A DNA stretch of 64,000 nucleotides from Candidatus Phosphoribacter hodrii. GTDB taxonomy: Bacteria; Actinomycetota; Actinomycetes; Actinomycetales; Dermatophilaceae. The translations under genes were made by a program, and so were the position numbers. This document shows positions 45,579-54,222 of the stretch, piece after piece. The notes under the pieces are model-generated. The model saw only the letters and a list, made by a program, of their open reading frames with translations, searched no databases and was not told where the DNA came from. Numbering within the stretch: position 1 is the stretch's first letter; the number at the start of each line of letters is the position of its first letter. The DNA lies in contig JADJIB010000002.1 in NCBI GenBank assembly GCA_016707175.1, forward strand, positions 686,001 to 750,000, written 5' to 3'.

Positions 45579-45663
45579 TCGAACGTGCGTCCGACAGAAC
45601 GTCTGTTCGATTTCTAGCACACTCGTTCGACAAAGTCGAGACACGCCTCGAACAGATGTTTGG
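45579..45663. promoter_or_regulatory. Three LexA (SOS) boxes between the LysM gene and lexA
   Basis: The actinobacterial/Bacillus-type SOS consensus is CGAAC-N4-GTTCG. Here are TCGAACGTGCGTCCGA (45579-45594), CAGAACGTCTGTTCGA (45595-45610) and TCGAACAGATGTTTGG (45648-45663). The first two abut. Each is near-consensus with one degenerate half. They should give LexA control of both divergent genes. Confidence 0.85.
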
Positions 45664-45812
45664 CACATGCGTCCGAACGGCATACCCTGTGTGCATGGAC
45701 GCAAGTCCATCAGTGACCACCGACAGGGGGTCCTGACCACCGGCCCACGAGCCCTCGTGAGCACGCGGCAGGCGCCCGGATCGTCCGTTCACATCAACCG
45801 GAGGTAGGAGCC

Positions 45813-46553
45813 ATGGCTGAGGTCACCGAGCTGCCCGAGCGCGAGGGCGACGGGCTCACCGTGCGGCAGCGGCGGGTTCTCGAGGTCATCCGCAACTCCG
45901 TCGACCGGCGCGGATACCCGCCGAGCCTGCGCGAGATCGGCGAAGCCGTCGGCCTCACCAGCCCGTCGAGCGTCGCCCACCAACTCGCCGCCCTGGAGCG
46001 CAAGGGCTACCTCCGCAAAGACCCCAACCGTCCCCGCGCGCTCGAGGTCGTCTCCCCCGACGCCAAGGCCAGCGACCGCGGTTACCGCGGCAGCAGCGGT
46101 ATGCCGCCCAGCAGCGCCGACGCGTGGGAGCACGGCGAGGCTCACGACACCGAGACCGACTCCGGCGACGCCCGTCCCGAGGCGTCCTACGTCCCCGTGG
46201 TCGGCCGCATCGCCGCCGGTGGGCCGATCCTTGCTGAGGAGGCCATCGAAGATGTCTTCCCCCTCCCCCGCCAGATCGTCGGCGAGGGGCAGTTGTTCCT
46301 GCTCAAGGTCGTCGGCGACTCGATGGTCGACGCGGCGATCTGCGACGGCGACTGGGTCGTCGTTCGGCAACAGCCGACGGCGGACAACGGCGACATCGTC
46401 GCGGCGATGATCGACGGCGAAGCCACCGTGAAGACCTTCCAGCGCAAGGCCGGCCGCGTCCTGCTCATCCCGCACAACGCGGCATACGAGCCGATCGACG
46501 GTCGCGATGCGAGCATCCTCGGCAAGGTGACCGCGGTCCTGCGCCGTATTTGA
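45813..46553 (+). CDS. lexA: SOS repressor LexA
   Basis: LexA, 246 residues, represses DNA-damage genes and self-cleaves with RecA. The winged helix SLREIGEAVGLTSPSSVAHQ is at about residues 38-57. The cleavage site is Ala135-Gly136 in GRIAAGGPIL, the catalytic Ser170 is in VVGDSMVDAAI and Lys207 in GEATVKTFQ. The linker between domains (residues 82-125) is long and acidic and contains the motif-encoded SSGMPPSS. GGAGG precedes the ATG. Three SOS boxes lie upstream. Confidence 0.97.
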   Translation: MAEVTELPEREGDGLTVRQRRVLEVIRNSVDRRGYPPSLREIGEAVGLTSPSSVAHQLAALERKGYLRKDPNRPRALEVVSPDAKASDRGYRGSSGMPPSSADAWEHGEAHDTETDSGDARPEASYVPVVGRIAAGGPILAEEAIEDVFPLPRQIVGEGQLFLLKVVGDSMVDAAICDGDWVVVRQQPTADNGDIVAAMIDGEATVKTFQRKAGRVLLIPHNAAYEPIDGRDASILGKVTAVLRRI

Positions 46554-46590
46554 GTGTCGGCGCCAGGAGCGCCCCTGAGATGCTGAGGCG

Positions 46591-47400
46591 ATGACCACCC
46601 GGCTGCCGTTTGCCAGTTACCTCGATCACCTCCGGATCGAATCCGAGGCCTTCGCCGTCGCCCTGACGGATGTCCCCGATGACCGACAGGTGCCGACCTG
46701 CCCCGACTGGACGGCGCTGGACCTCGCCCATCACCTCACCGAAGTCCAGTCCTTCTGGGCCGCCGTCGTGAGCGGTCCGCTGTTGACCGACGAGGCCGCC
46801 GAGGACGTGGCCAAACCTGCCCCCGCTGCCTCGGTGCCGGCCCAACTCAAGGACCTGCGAGCGGCGAGCGCTCGTCTCGCGGCCGCCCTGGCCACCACCC
46901 CTGCGGACACGCCCGCCTGGACCTGGTCCACGGAGCAGACCGTCGGGTTCACCTTCCGACGCCAGGCCCACGAGGCCCTCGTCCACCGCCTCGACGCCCA
47001 ACTCACCGCCGGCCTGCGCACTCCCGTGGATCCTGCGCTCGCGACCGATGGGGTCGACGAGGCGCTGCGGGTGATGTTCGGCGGCTGCCCCCCGTGGGGT
47101 CAGATCACGCCCGTCGCCGGCCCCACGGTCCGGCTGGTCACGAGCGACACAGGGGCCTCGTGGCTGATCTCGCCGGCCCGCTTCACCGGCACCGACCCGG
47201 ACGGCACCGCCTATGACGACCCCGACATCGTTGTGGCAGAGTCGGATTCAGGGGGCGACGTCGCGGCAACGATCACCGGGACCGCCGAAGACCTGCTGTG
47301 CTGGCTCTGGAAGCGCCCCACCGTCGGGACGCTCTCCCACACGGGCGACGAGTCGGCCCTCGCTGCGATCAGCCAGGTGGTCGCCCAACCCATCAACTGA
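46591..47400 (+). CDS. DinB-like maleylpyruvate isomerase N-terminal domain protein (mycothiol-type)
   Basis: A 269-residue protein of the actinobacterial maleylpyruvate isomerase/DinB_2 group, thought to be mycothiol-dependent. The signature VPTCPDWTALDLAHHLTEVQSFW (centre near residue 45) and RRQAHEALVHRLDAQL near residue 132 include the expected metal-binding histidines. The C-terminal half is the MDMPI_C-like domain ending in DLLCWLWKRP. The reaction is unknown. It follows lexA by 37 bases and overlaps the convergent sirtuin gene by eight bases. Confidence 0.88.
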   Translation: MTTRLPFASYLDHLRIESEAFAVALTDVPDDRQVPTCPDWTALDLAHHLTEVQSFWAAVVSGPLLTDEAAEDVAKPAPAASVPAQLKDLRAASARLAAALATTPADTPAWTWSTEQTVGFTFRRQAHEALVHRLDAQLTAGLRTPVDPALATDGVDEALRVMFGGCPPWGQITPVAGPTVRLVTSDTGASWLISPARFTGTDPDGTAYDDPDIVVAESDSGGDVAATITGTAEDLLCWLWKRPTVGTLSHTGDESALAAISQVVAQPIN

Positions 47401-48283
47401 GCGCCGCGACCAACCGGCCGAGCGTGGGAGCAAGCGGTTCGTCCAGCCGCAGGGTCGCCTGCGCATCTCCTCGGGTCACGCCGTGGGTGACGATGGCCAC
47501 GGGTATGCCGCGTGCCGCCGCCCGCCGCACGAATCGGTAGCCCGACATCACCGCCAAGGACGAGCCGAGGACGAGGACCGACCGGCTGGCGTCCAGCGCG
47601 TCGAAGCAGCGCTGGACCCGCTCGCGCGGCACCGACTCCCCGAAGAACACCACGTCGGGCTTGAGGGTGTCGGCGCCGCACACCAGACAGGTCGGCGGGT
47701 GGAATGCCTCGACGACCTCGTCGGCCAGGACGATGTCTCCGTCGGGCCGGATCTGGCTGCTCACCTGGGAGCCGTCCGCAGCAGCGTGCCGCGCATGATC
47801 GACGAACCCGGGGTTGGCCACGGCCAGCCGCTCCTGGACCTCGTGCCGAGCACTGCGATCGGTGCACGTGAGGCAGACGACGTGTGCAAGCGATCCATGC
47901 AACTCGACGACGTCGGCCGAGCCGGCACTCTGGTGCAGCCCGTCGACGTTCTGGGTGACCAGAGCCTCAAAGAGACCGAGGTCGCCCAGCCGCGCGAGTG
48001 ACCGATGCCCATCGTTGGGCGAAGCCGCCCGGAAGCGTTGCCAGCCGACATAGGACCTCGCCCAATACCTCTGGCGGGCAGCGCTGGACCCAACGAACTC
48101 ACCGAACTGCATCGGCATCACCCGACGGACCCCGTCCCTCCCTCGGTAGTCGGGGATCCCGGAGTCGGTCGACAACCCTGCCCCAGTGAGGACGAACACG
48201 CCCCCGGCGCCGACCTGCGACACCAAGCCGGCCAGCACGTCCGGGTCCTGGCTCGCCTGCGTGGCGGGCGCGGCATACGACAT
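47393..48283 (-). CDS. NAD-dependent protein deacylase (Sir2 family)
   Basis: A 296-residue sirtuin. It has the NAD motifs GAGLSTDSGIPDYRG near residue 34 and TQNVDGLHQSAG near 110, the catalytic His in ELHGSLA near 128, two CxxC zinc pairs (CLTC and CLVC), and FFGESVP near 213. The Gly-rich end LGSSLAVMSGYRFV is intact. Pattern and insertions suggest the SIRT4-like class II group (family inference). The ATG lies in the loop of an inverted GGCATAC pair. Confidence 0.92.
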   Translation of the reverse strand: MSYAAPATQASQDPDVLAGLVSQVGAGGVFVLTGAGLSTDSGIPDYRGRDGVRRVMPMQFGEFVGSSAARQRYWARSYVGWQRFRAASPNDGHRSLARLGDLGLFEALVTQNVDGLHQSAGSADVVELHGSLAHVVCLTCTDRSARHEVQERLAVANPGFVDHARHAAADGSQVSSQIRPDGDIVLADEVVEAFHPPTCLVCGADTLKPDVVFFGESVPRERVQRCFDALDASRSVLVLGSSLAVMSGYRFVRRAAARGIPVAIVTHGVTRGDAQATLRLDEPLAPTLGRLVAALS

Positions 48284-48299
48284 GCCCGCAGTATGCCGC
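48270..48299. repeat. Inverted GGCATAC pair spanning the sirtuin start codon
   Basis: Nine-base arms, 48270-48278 and 48291-48299, with a 12-base loop that contains the start codon (48281-48283) of the sirtuin gene. In RNA this could affect translation initiation. Confidence 0.6.
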
Positions 48300-48409
48300 C
48301 CTCCCGGACTCGCGCGCCGACCACGGCGACCGAGCGGAACCGGCGCGCCCGACCCCCACCGGGGATGCGACGACTGTCATTACCTACCGGGTGGTTCTGT
48401 ACCTTCGTG

Positions 48410-48427
48410 ATAACTCGCGGTTATGAT
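48410..48427 (+). promoter_or_regulatory. LysR operator overlapping its own -10 box
   Basis: ATAACTCGCGGTTAT (48410-48424) is a perfect inverted repeat with a T-N11-A core, the usual LysR box form. It overlaps a -10 TATGAT (48422-48427) that ends six bases before the ATG, suggesting a leaderless, autorepressed lysR transcript. A sister site ATAA-N7-TTAT lies upstream of the next gene. Confidence 0.7.
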
Positions 48428-48433
48428 TGCGCC

Positions 48434-49360
48434 ATGATCGATGCCGCCGGCCTTCGGGTGATGAAGGCCATTGCCGACGAGGGCAGCTTCACCGCTGCGG
48501 CCACGTCGCTGGGGTTCACCCAGCCCGCCATCTCGCAGATGGTCCGCCGTCTGGAACAGCGCACGGGCACGGCGCTCGTGGAGCGGCTCGGACGCAACGT
48601 GCGCCTCACCGAAGCCGGCGAAGTCCTGGCCCGGCACGCCGTCACCGTCCTGGCGGCCCTCGATGCCGCAGAGGAGGAGGTCGCGGCGATCGCCGGCCTG
48701 CGCTCCGGGAGGGTGCGGCTCATGGCGTTCCCCTCGTCGTCAGCGTCGCTTGTGCCGCGCGCCTTGGCGCTGCTCAAGAAGCGCTACCCCGAGGTGTCCG
48801 TGCGTTTCTCCGAGGGCGAGCCGCCCGAATCGCTAGCCGCGCTGCGCGCTGGCGACTGCGATCTGGCCGTCGCGTTCGCCTACGAGGGCACCGACGTCGG
48901 CCGCGGCGAAGACCTCGATCCCTTCATCATCCGGCCACTCATGGACGACGAGGTCCGCCTCGCCATGCCGCCGGACCACCCGTTGGCCGCTCAATCGGTC
49001 ATCAACCTCGCCGATGTCGCCGACGACCCGTGGATCGCCGGCTGCCCGCGCTGCCGAGGTCACCTGGTCACGCTGGCTCACGGCGCAGGGTTCTCCCCCA
49101 ACGTCGCCTTCGAGACCGAGGACTACGTCGCCGTCCTCGGGTTGGTGCGCGCCGGCCTCGGGGTTGCGCTCGTCCCCGACCTCATCCTCGAAGCCGCCCA
49201 CGAGGACGGCATCGTCGCCCGGCCGCTCAGCCCGCCGTCCCGCCGCCAGATCCACGCGGTGACGACCGAGGATCTGCAGCGGGTCCCGGCCGTCGCCGCC
49301 ACGCTCGAGGCACTGGAAGAGAGCGCCCGCTCCCGCGCCAAGGTCCCCGTGCGTTCCTAG
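48434..49360 (+). CDS. LysR family transcriptional regulator
   Basis: A 308-residue LysR regulator. The winged helix-turn-helix ADEGSFTAAATSLGFTQPAISQ (centre near residue 25) and QRTGTALVERLGR are canonical, followed by a linker helix and a periplasmic-binding-like effector domain from about residue 90. The effector is unknown. The ATG at 48434 is chosen because an operator and -10 box sit directly upstream. The next gene, DUF4395, carries a matching operator and is a probable target. Confidence 0.92.
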   Translation: MIDAAGLRVMKAIADEGSFTAAATSLGFTQPAISQMVRRLEQRTGTALVERLGRNVRLTEAGEVLARHAVTVLAALDAAEEEVAAIAGLRSGRVRLMAFPSSSASLVPRALALLKKRYPEVSVRFSEGEPPESLAALRAGDCDLAVAFAYEGTDVGRGEDLDPFIIRPLMDDEVRLAMPPDHPLAAQSVINLADVADDPWIAGCPRCRGHLVTLAHGAGFSPNVAFETEDYVAVLGLVRAGLGVALVPDLILEAAHEDGIVARPLSPPSRRQIHAVTTEDLQRVPAVAATLEALEESARSRAKVPVRS

Positions 49361-49402
49361 GGTGCAGCGGCGGCCCGGCTGTCCACATCGCGGGCACGTC
49401 AC

Positions 49403-49429
49403 ATAAGGAACCCTTATTCGTTCCATAAT
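49403..49429 (+). promoter_or_regulatory. LysR-type operator and -10 box of the DUF4395 gene
   Basis: ATAAGGAACCCTTAT (49403-49417) is a perfect inverted repeat with the same ATAA-N7-TTAT outline as the lysR autoregulatory site. A -10-like CATAAT (49424-49429) ends seven bases before the ATG, so this transcript may also be leaderless. The operator occupies the -35 region, the place expected for activation. Confidence 0.65.
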
Positions 49430-49436
49430 CAATGAC

Positions 49437-49961
49437 ATGGATCTTCGCCCTGGGTTCCCCACTGTCGTCGACGAGGTCACCGTTCGCCTGATCGCGAGCG
49501 TTGTGCTCGTGATCGGCATCGTCGCCCTCGTCTCGGGGGCCTGGTGGCTGTACGCCGTCCTCGCCGCCGACTTCATCCTGCGCAGTGTCTTCGGGCCGAG
49601 GTTGAGCCCGATCGCCCAGGTCGTGCTGCGCACGATTCGGCCTCGCGTGCCGGCTGCGGGCCGCCCGACGCCTGGAGCCCCCAAGCGGTTCGCGGCGAGC
49701 ATCGGTGCTGTCCTGACGTCGGCCGCGACGATCCTGGCCATCCTCCACGCGACGAGCGGATCGGCCGCTGCGGGGACCGCCGTCTTCGCCATCGGCGCGA
49801 TCATGGTCGTCTTTCCCGCGTTGGAGTCAGCGGCCGGGCTGTGCGTCGGGTGTGTCATCTTCGCTCAGCTGATCCGGCTCGGCCTGGTGCCGGAGCGCAT
49901 CTGCCTGGAGTGCGCCGACATCACCCGCCGGACGGCTGTGGCCTCTGGCCAGCCTGCCTGA
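49437..49961 (+). CDS. DUF4395 domain-containing membrane protein
   Basis: A 174-residue membrane protein with three or four hydrophobic helices (VRLIASVVLVIGIVALVSG near residue 16; AVLTSAATILAIL; VFAIGAIMVVFPALE). It fits the DUF4395 family, and has the Cys-rich GLCVGCVIFAQL and ICLEC near its C-terminus that relatives also carry. DUF4395 proteins often occur beside redox or sulfur-transfer genes, but none is adjacent. The shared LysR-type operator suggests control by the upstream regulator. Confidence 0.85.
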   Translation: MDLRPGFPTVVDEVTVRLIASVVLVIGIVALVSGAWWLYAVLAADFILRSVFGPRLSPIAQVVLRTIRPRVPAAGRPTPGAPKRFAASIGAVLTSAATILAILHATSGSAAAGTAVFAIGAIMVVFPALESAAGLCVGCVIFAQLIRLGLVPERICLECADITRRTAVASGQPA

Positions 49962-52394
49962 TCACGGGCCGCGAGTGGCCACCATGAGTGAGCCTCCGCT
50001 CGGCCGACCGACCGCGATGTCCCCGTCGACGTCGGTCCGCAGGATCTGAAAGCCTCGACTGCGCAGGTCGGTGAGCGTGGACGGCGCGGGATGGCCGTAG
50101 TCGTTCTCCGCCCCCACACTGATCACCGCGACGGCACCGGGAAGCGCGTCAAGCACGGCTGGGTCGATGTTGGCCGACCCATGATGGGCCACCTTGACAA
50201 CATCGACCTCCCAGCCTGGCACTTGCGGATCTCGACGGATCGCCGCACCGACAGCCCGGGCAGCCTCCCGCTCAATGTCGCCCAGCAGCACCACGTGGAC
50301 ACCCTTGACGTCGGCGGTCATGACGACCGACCCGTTGTTGGGGATCGATCCCTCGTGCAGGACTCGGGCGGGCCACCACACCCGCGCCGTGATCCCTGGC
50401 CACTCCAGCCGATCTCCGGCGAAGAGCGGCTTGACCGCAACCCCGGCGGCCCGGGCCCAGTCGCCGACGGCTCCCACCTGGAAGAGCGGGTCTTGCACCG
50501 CAGAGGTGAGGATCTCGCGCACCTCCCGGCCCCGAAGCGCCCCAGGCAGGCCGTTGACGTGGTCGGCATGGAAGTGGGTGAGGATCACGGCGTCGAGGAC
50601 TCGCACGTCCAGTCGGCGCAGACAGCCGTCGATCACTGCCGGGTCCAGCCCGGCGTCGACGAGCACGGCATGCCCGGCAGACGTGGACAGGACAATGCCG
50701 TCGCCCTGCCCGACGTCGCAGGCCACCAGGGACCAGCCAGCCATCGGCCACCCGACGTTCCGCGTCGGGACGGCCGCGGCGGTGGTCACCGCGATGATCG
50801 CCAGACCCGCAAGAGGGCGCTGCAGCAGGCGGAAGCGCAGCCACGGAGCAGTAACGAGCCCGAGCACCGACAAGCCACCGAGCAGTAGGGCACCAGGCGG
50901 CCCGGCCGGCCACGGAAGGCTGCCGAACGGCATACTCGCGGCCACGCGGGCCACACCCGCGATGGCGAGAGTCGGGATCGCAGCCAGCCACGCGAGCCAC
51001 GCGGCGGCATCCACCCAGATCACGGAAACGACGGCTGTCGCCACGCCGAGGATCGTGGCCGGCGCGACGAACGGTGCGGCGACCAGGTTGGCCGGAACCG
51101 CCACCAGAGAGACCGAGGCCTGCAGGAGGACGACGACCGGGGCACACATGACTTGGGCAGCCAGTGGCACGGCCAGGGTCGGTCCCGCGCGGGCCAACCG
51201 CTCAGGCAGCAGCCGCCCCAATCGTTCGCCCCAGGGACGAGCGAGGATCAGCAGCCCGAGCGTGGCCAGCACCGACAACGCGAATCCGTAGGCCCGGGCG
51301 AGCCACGGGTCCCAACACAGCAGGACGACGATCGAGGCAGCGAGCGCCGGCACGCCAGCGCGGCGACGGGAGGCACTCAAACCGACGAGCCCAACCACCC
51401 CCATGACGGCCGCTCGCACGACGCTCGGCTCCGGACGCGCCAACACCACGAAGCCAGCCAGGACGACGACTGCGAGGACCGGTCGCCATCGACGCCGGAC
51501 TCCCGCAAGTCGCGCGGCTCCGATGGCCGCGGCCAGGACAATGGCCACGTTCGAGCCGCTCACCGCGGACAGGTGCGACATGCCGGTGACGGTCATCGCT
51601 TCGGACAGGTCGACGGGTGTCGCCGACGTGTCCCCGATGACCAACGCGGGGACGAGGCCCGCAGCATCCGGAGGGAGCCGCGCCGTGGCCTCGCGGAACC
51701 GACCCCGGACGTATGCCGCCCCCCTCGCCACCGGCGGCGCCTCGGCGGTGAGCTCCGGCGGCCCCGTGGCCCGAAGGATGGCGACGACATCGTCCCCCGC
51801 TTCGGCGGGAGCCAGCCGCCCTCGGGCCCGGAAGCCCTCCTGCCACTGCAGCCCGACCCAATCGACGCCACCGATGACCAGCACGGGGGCGTCGACCTGG
51901 CTGGTGGCGCCGCGAGCAGTGACCCGAACGATCCTGGCCCGCAGGACGACCATCTCGGCCTCGCCCGACCGATCCTCCCTCGCCCGCACCCGGCGAGGGT
52001 CGCTGTCCGCCACCGCCTCGACGACGACGCTGGCCCGGTCGCCCGCCCAGGTCAGCAGCGACCCGGCACTGCGAATCGAGTCGTGGCCGGCCAAACACGT
52101 CGTCGTCAGCGCGACGGACGCGCAGGTGAGGGCCAACACCGCGGTTCTCGTCTGCCGCCCATCCCCAGGGCTCGCGTGCAAGCGACGCATTCGGTGCAGG
52201 GCAACCGCGGCACCAAAGCCTGAGACGACAGCGACGCCGATGACGATCCCGGTGGCCGATCCACTCCATTGCAGGATGACAACGACCACCCAGGCGACGA
52301 GGGCCGGCAACAGCAGGCGCAGATCCACAAAGCGCTCGGCCTCGCCACCGACGCGCCCCGACGCGCTGGCCCCTGACGGATCGACGGCGCTCAC
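49962..52394 (-). CDS. comEC: DNA internalization-related competence protein ComEC/Rec2
   Basis: ComEC, 810 residues, forms the inner membrane channel for single-stranded DNA during natural transformation. An N-terminal DUF4131-like part with two membrane helices precedes the Competence domain (residues about 240-510, with MSHLSAVSGSNVAIV near 276 and many helices) and a metallo-beta-lactamase domain with THFHADHVNGLPGAL near 610. The order and length are normal for an intact gene. Its start overlaps the comEA stop by four bases. Many non-competent actinobacteria keep this gene, so its presence alone does not show competence. Confidence 0.95.
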   Translation of the reverse strand: MSAVDPSGASASGRVGGEAERFVDLRLLLPALVAWVVVVILQWSGSATGIVIGVAVVSGFGAAVALHRMRRLHASPGDGRQTRTAVLALTCASVALTTTCLAGHDSIRSAGSLLTWAGDRASVVVEAVADSDPRRVRAREDRSGEAEMVVLRARIVRVTARGATSQVDAPVLVIGGVDWVGLQWQEGFRARGRLAPAEAGDDVVAILRATGPPELTAEAPPVARGAAYVRGRFREATARLPPDAAGLVPALVIGDTSATPVDLSEAMTVTGMSHLSAVSGSNVAIVLAAAIGAARLAGVRRRWRPVLAVVVLAGFVVLARPEPSVVRAAVMGVVGLVGLSASRRRAGVPALAASIVVLLCWDPWLARAYGFALSVLATLGLLILARPWGERLGRLLPERLARAGPTLAVPLAAQVMCAPVVVLLQASVSLVAVPANLVAAPFVAPATILGVATAVVSVIWVDAAAWLAWLAAIPTLAIAGVARVAASMPFGSLPWPAGPPGALLLGGLSVLGLVTAPWLRFRLLQRPLAGLAIIAVTTAAAVPTRNVGWPMAGWSLVACDVGQGDGIVLSTSAGHAVLVDAGLDPAVIDGCLRRLDVRVLDAVILTHFHADHVNGLPGALRGREVREILTSAVQDPLFQVGAVGDWARAAGVAVKPLFAGDRLEWPGITARVWWPARVLHEGSIPNNGSVVMTADVKGVHVVLLGDIEREAARAVGAAIRRDPQVPGWEVDVVKVAHHGSANIDPAVLDALPGAVAVISVGAENDYGHPAPSTLTDLRSRGFQILRTDVDGDIAVGRPSGGSLMVATRGP

Positions 52395-53434
52395 ACGCTC
52401 ACCTTGGGCGTGAGCTGCGCCAGCAACGTGTCTCCGATACCGCTCACCTCCCCCAACTCGTCCACCGAGGTGAACCGGCCGTGTTGAGCGCGCCAGTCGA
52501 GGATCCGCTGGGCGAGCACCGGCCCCACACCGGGCAACGTGTCCAACTGGGCAAGATCGGCGGAGTTGAGGTTGATCAGCGCGGGAGCGCTGCCACCGGA
52601 GGCCGCCGGAGCGCCAGCACCCGCGCCCGCGCCGTTGGCTCCGGCGAGGATCTGCTCACCCGGCGCGGGGACGTGGACCTGCTCCCCGTCGACGACCGCG
52701 CGCGCGAGGTTGACCCGTTCGAGGTCGGCAGAGGCCAGCGCCCCTCCGGCCGCTCGGATCACATCGACAACCCGTGAACCCTCCGGCACCCGCACGACCC
52801 CTGGCGCGCCGACCTCACCGACAACATGGACGACGAGGAGCCGCCCGATGGTGCCCGGCTCTGCGCCGGCTATGGGGCCCGACCCCGCCGAACCCTCGAC
52901 ACCCACTGAGGCGTCGCCCATCGCCCCGTCCGCACTCGTCGCTCCCTCGTCGCCCATCGCCCCCGAGCGCCCGATCGACCCCGACGCGAACGCCATCGGC
53001 ACCGACCGCGCCACCACCCCCGTCCGGCTCGGCGCCACCGGAACCGGCTCAGCCGCCCGCGCAGCCGCCGCCACCCGAAGCGCGAAGATCAGCCCGACAA
53101 CCACCACCACAGCCAGCAGCGCCCCCACGGCCGCTGCGCGCGCCCGCACCCTCGACCCTCCCAAGCCGGCGGGCACGGTGATCACTCTGGGCGGAGGCAG
53201 CCGATGCCGTCCGCCCACTCGCCGCGGTGGGCCGCCCCCGCGTGACCGGTCACCGCGCACGGCCACGTCGGGCGGCGCGGCATCAGGAGCGCCCGGGGGC
53301 GCGGCATACCTCGACCAGCCAGGCGGTGGGACCGGGACCCAACCGTTACGGGCCGCCGGCGTCGAGCCAGCGCGCTCCAGCAACGCCACCGCCCGCGCCG
53401 ACAGGGCCTGCTCCAGTTCCTCAGTGCGCGCCAT
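52391..53434 (-). CDS. comEA: Competence protein ComEA (SLBB plus helix-hairpin-helix DNA receptor)
   Basis: ComEA-type protein, 347 residues. A cytoplasmic basic, Pro-rich N-terminus of about 100 residues is followed by one membrane helix (AAAVGALLAVVVVVGLIFAL), a Gly/Ala/Ser linker, an SLBB domain (LLVVHVVGEVGAPGVVRVPEGS) and C-terminal helix-hairpin-helix motifs (NLNSADLAQLDTLPGVGP ... SVDELGEVSGIG). ComEA binds double-stranded DNA outside the membrane and hands it to ComEC. The two genes overlap by four bases. It is longer than Bacillus ComEA because of the N-terminal region. Confidence 0.93.
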   Translation of the reverse strand: MARTEELEQALSARAVALLERAGSTPAARNGWVPVPPPGWSRYAAPPGAPDAAPPDVAVRGDRSRGGGPPRRVGGRHRLPPPRVITVPAGLGGSRVRARAAAVGALLAVVVVVGLIFALRVAAAARAAEPVPVAPSRTGVVARSVPMAFASGSIGRSGAMGDEGATSADGAMGDASVGVEGSAGSGPIAGAEPGTIGRLLVVHVVGEVGAPGVVRVPEGSRVVDVIRAAGGALASADLERVNLARAVVDGEQVHVPAPGEQILAGANGAGAGAGAPAASGGSAPALINLNSADLAQLDTLPGVGPVLAQRILDWRAQHGRFTSVDELGEVSGIGDTLLAQLTPKVSV

Positions 53435-53541
53435 GCCCGGACGGTATGCCGCCCGCTCACCTTCCCGTCAGCCCCCGGCCTTCGCCTGTGGACAGTGGGA
53501 CGAGCGTCAGCACCCTTGTGGACAACCCGGCCCGCCAGGAC

Positions 53542-54222
53542 CTACTCCAGGCGCCCCAACGACCGCAGCCGGGAGATGACGTTGTCCCGATGGCGCAGCA
53601 CGATGACCAGCCCCAACACCCAGGCCCAGATCATCGTCGGCAGCCCGATGGCGCCCGGCAGCCGGCCAAAGGCGGCGAGCAGCCCCCCGACGAGCATGAG
53701 CGCTGCCGCGAGCAGCGACCCCAAGGCCACCCAGCGCGAGACCGCGAAGACGAGCACGAAGACGGCAAGGAGGGCGACGGCATACCAGGGGTGCACGCCG
53801 AGGATGGCACCCAAGGCGGTCGCGACCCCCTTGCCACCGCGCCCGCGCAGGTAGGGCGAGAACACGTGCCCCAGCACCGCCGCAACCCCAAGCACATAGG
53901 CGAGCCACACGGAGCCGAACGCCGCCCCGAGGAACGCCGGGACGAAACCCTTGGCCACGTCGAGGACCCCTACGAGGATCCCCCATTTGCGGCCCAGCAC
54001 GCGGCCGGCGTTGGTCGCACCGGGGTTGCCCGAGCCCGCGCGGGTGACGTCGCGACCCAGCGTCCGCCCGATGAGAGTGGCTGGGTTGATGCCACCCCAG
54101 AGGAACGACGCGGCCCCTGCGACGACCACCACGGCGACGGTCCGCCACAGCTCACCGGACCCCAGGTCGAGGGGCCCGGCCACCAACTGCGGCAGACCGG
54201 CGACCACGTGCGACCCGCTCAC
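53542..54222 (-). CDS. plsY: Glycerol-3-phosphate acyltransferase PlsY
   Basis: PlsY, 226 residues, the membrane enzyme that acylates glycerol 3-phosphate from acyl-phosphate in phospholipid synthesis. Conserved loops are GSGNPGATNAGRVLG near residue 63 and GHVFSPYLRGRGGKGVAT near 117; about five to six membrane helices are visible. The GTG start shares its first base with the degV stop (TAGTG), so the two are translationally coupled. PlsX is not in the window. Confidence 0.95.
   Translation of the reverse strand: MSGSHVVAGLPQLVAGPLDLGSGELWRTVAVVVVAGAASFLWGGINPATLIGRTLGRDVTRAGSGNPGATNAGRVLGRKWGILVGVLDVAKGFVPAFLGAAFGSVWLAYVLGVAAVLGHVFSPYLRGRGGKGVATALGAILGVHPWYAVALLAVFVLVFAVSRWVALGSLLAAALMLVGGLLAAFGRLPGAIGLPTMIWAWVLGLVIVLRHRDNVISRLRSLGRLE

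Noticed and set aside
49962..53434. Natural competence proven by comEC and comEA
   Set aside because: Both genes are widespread in actinobacteria not known to take up DNA, and no pilus or DprA genes are in the window.
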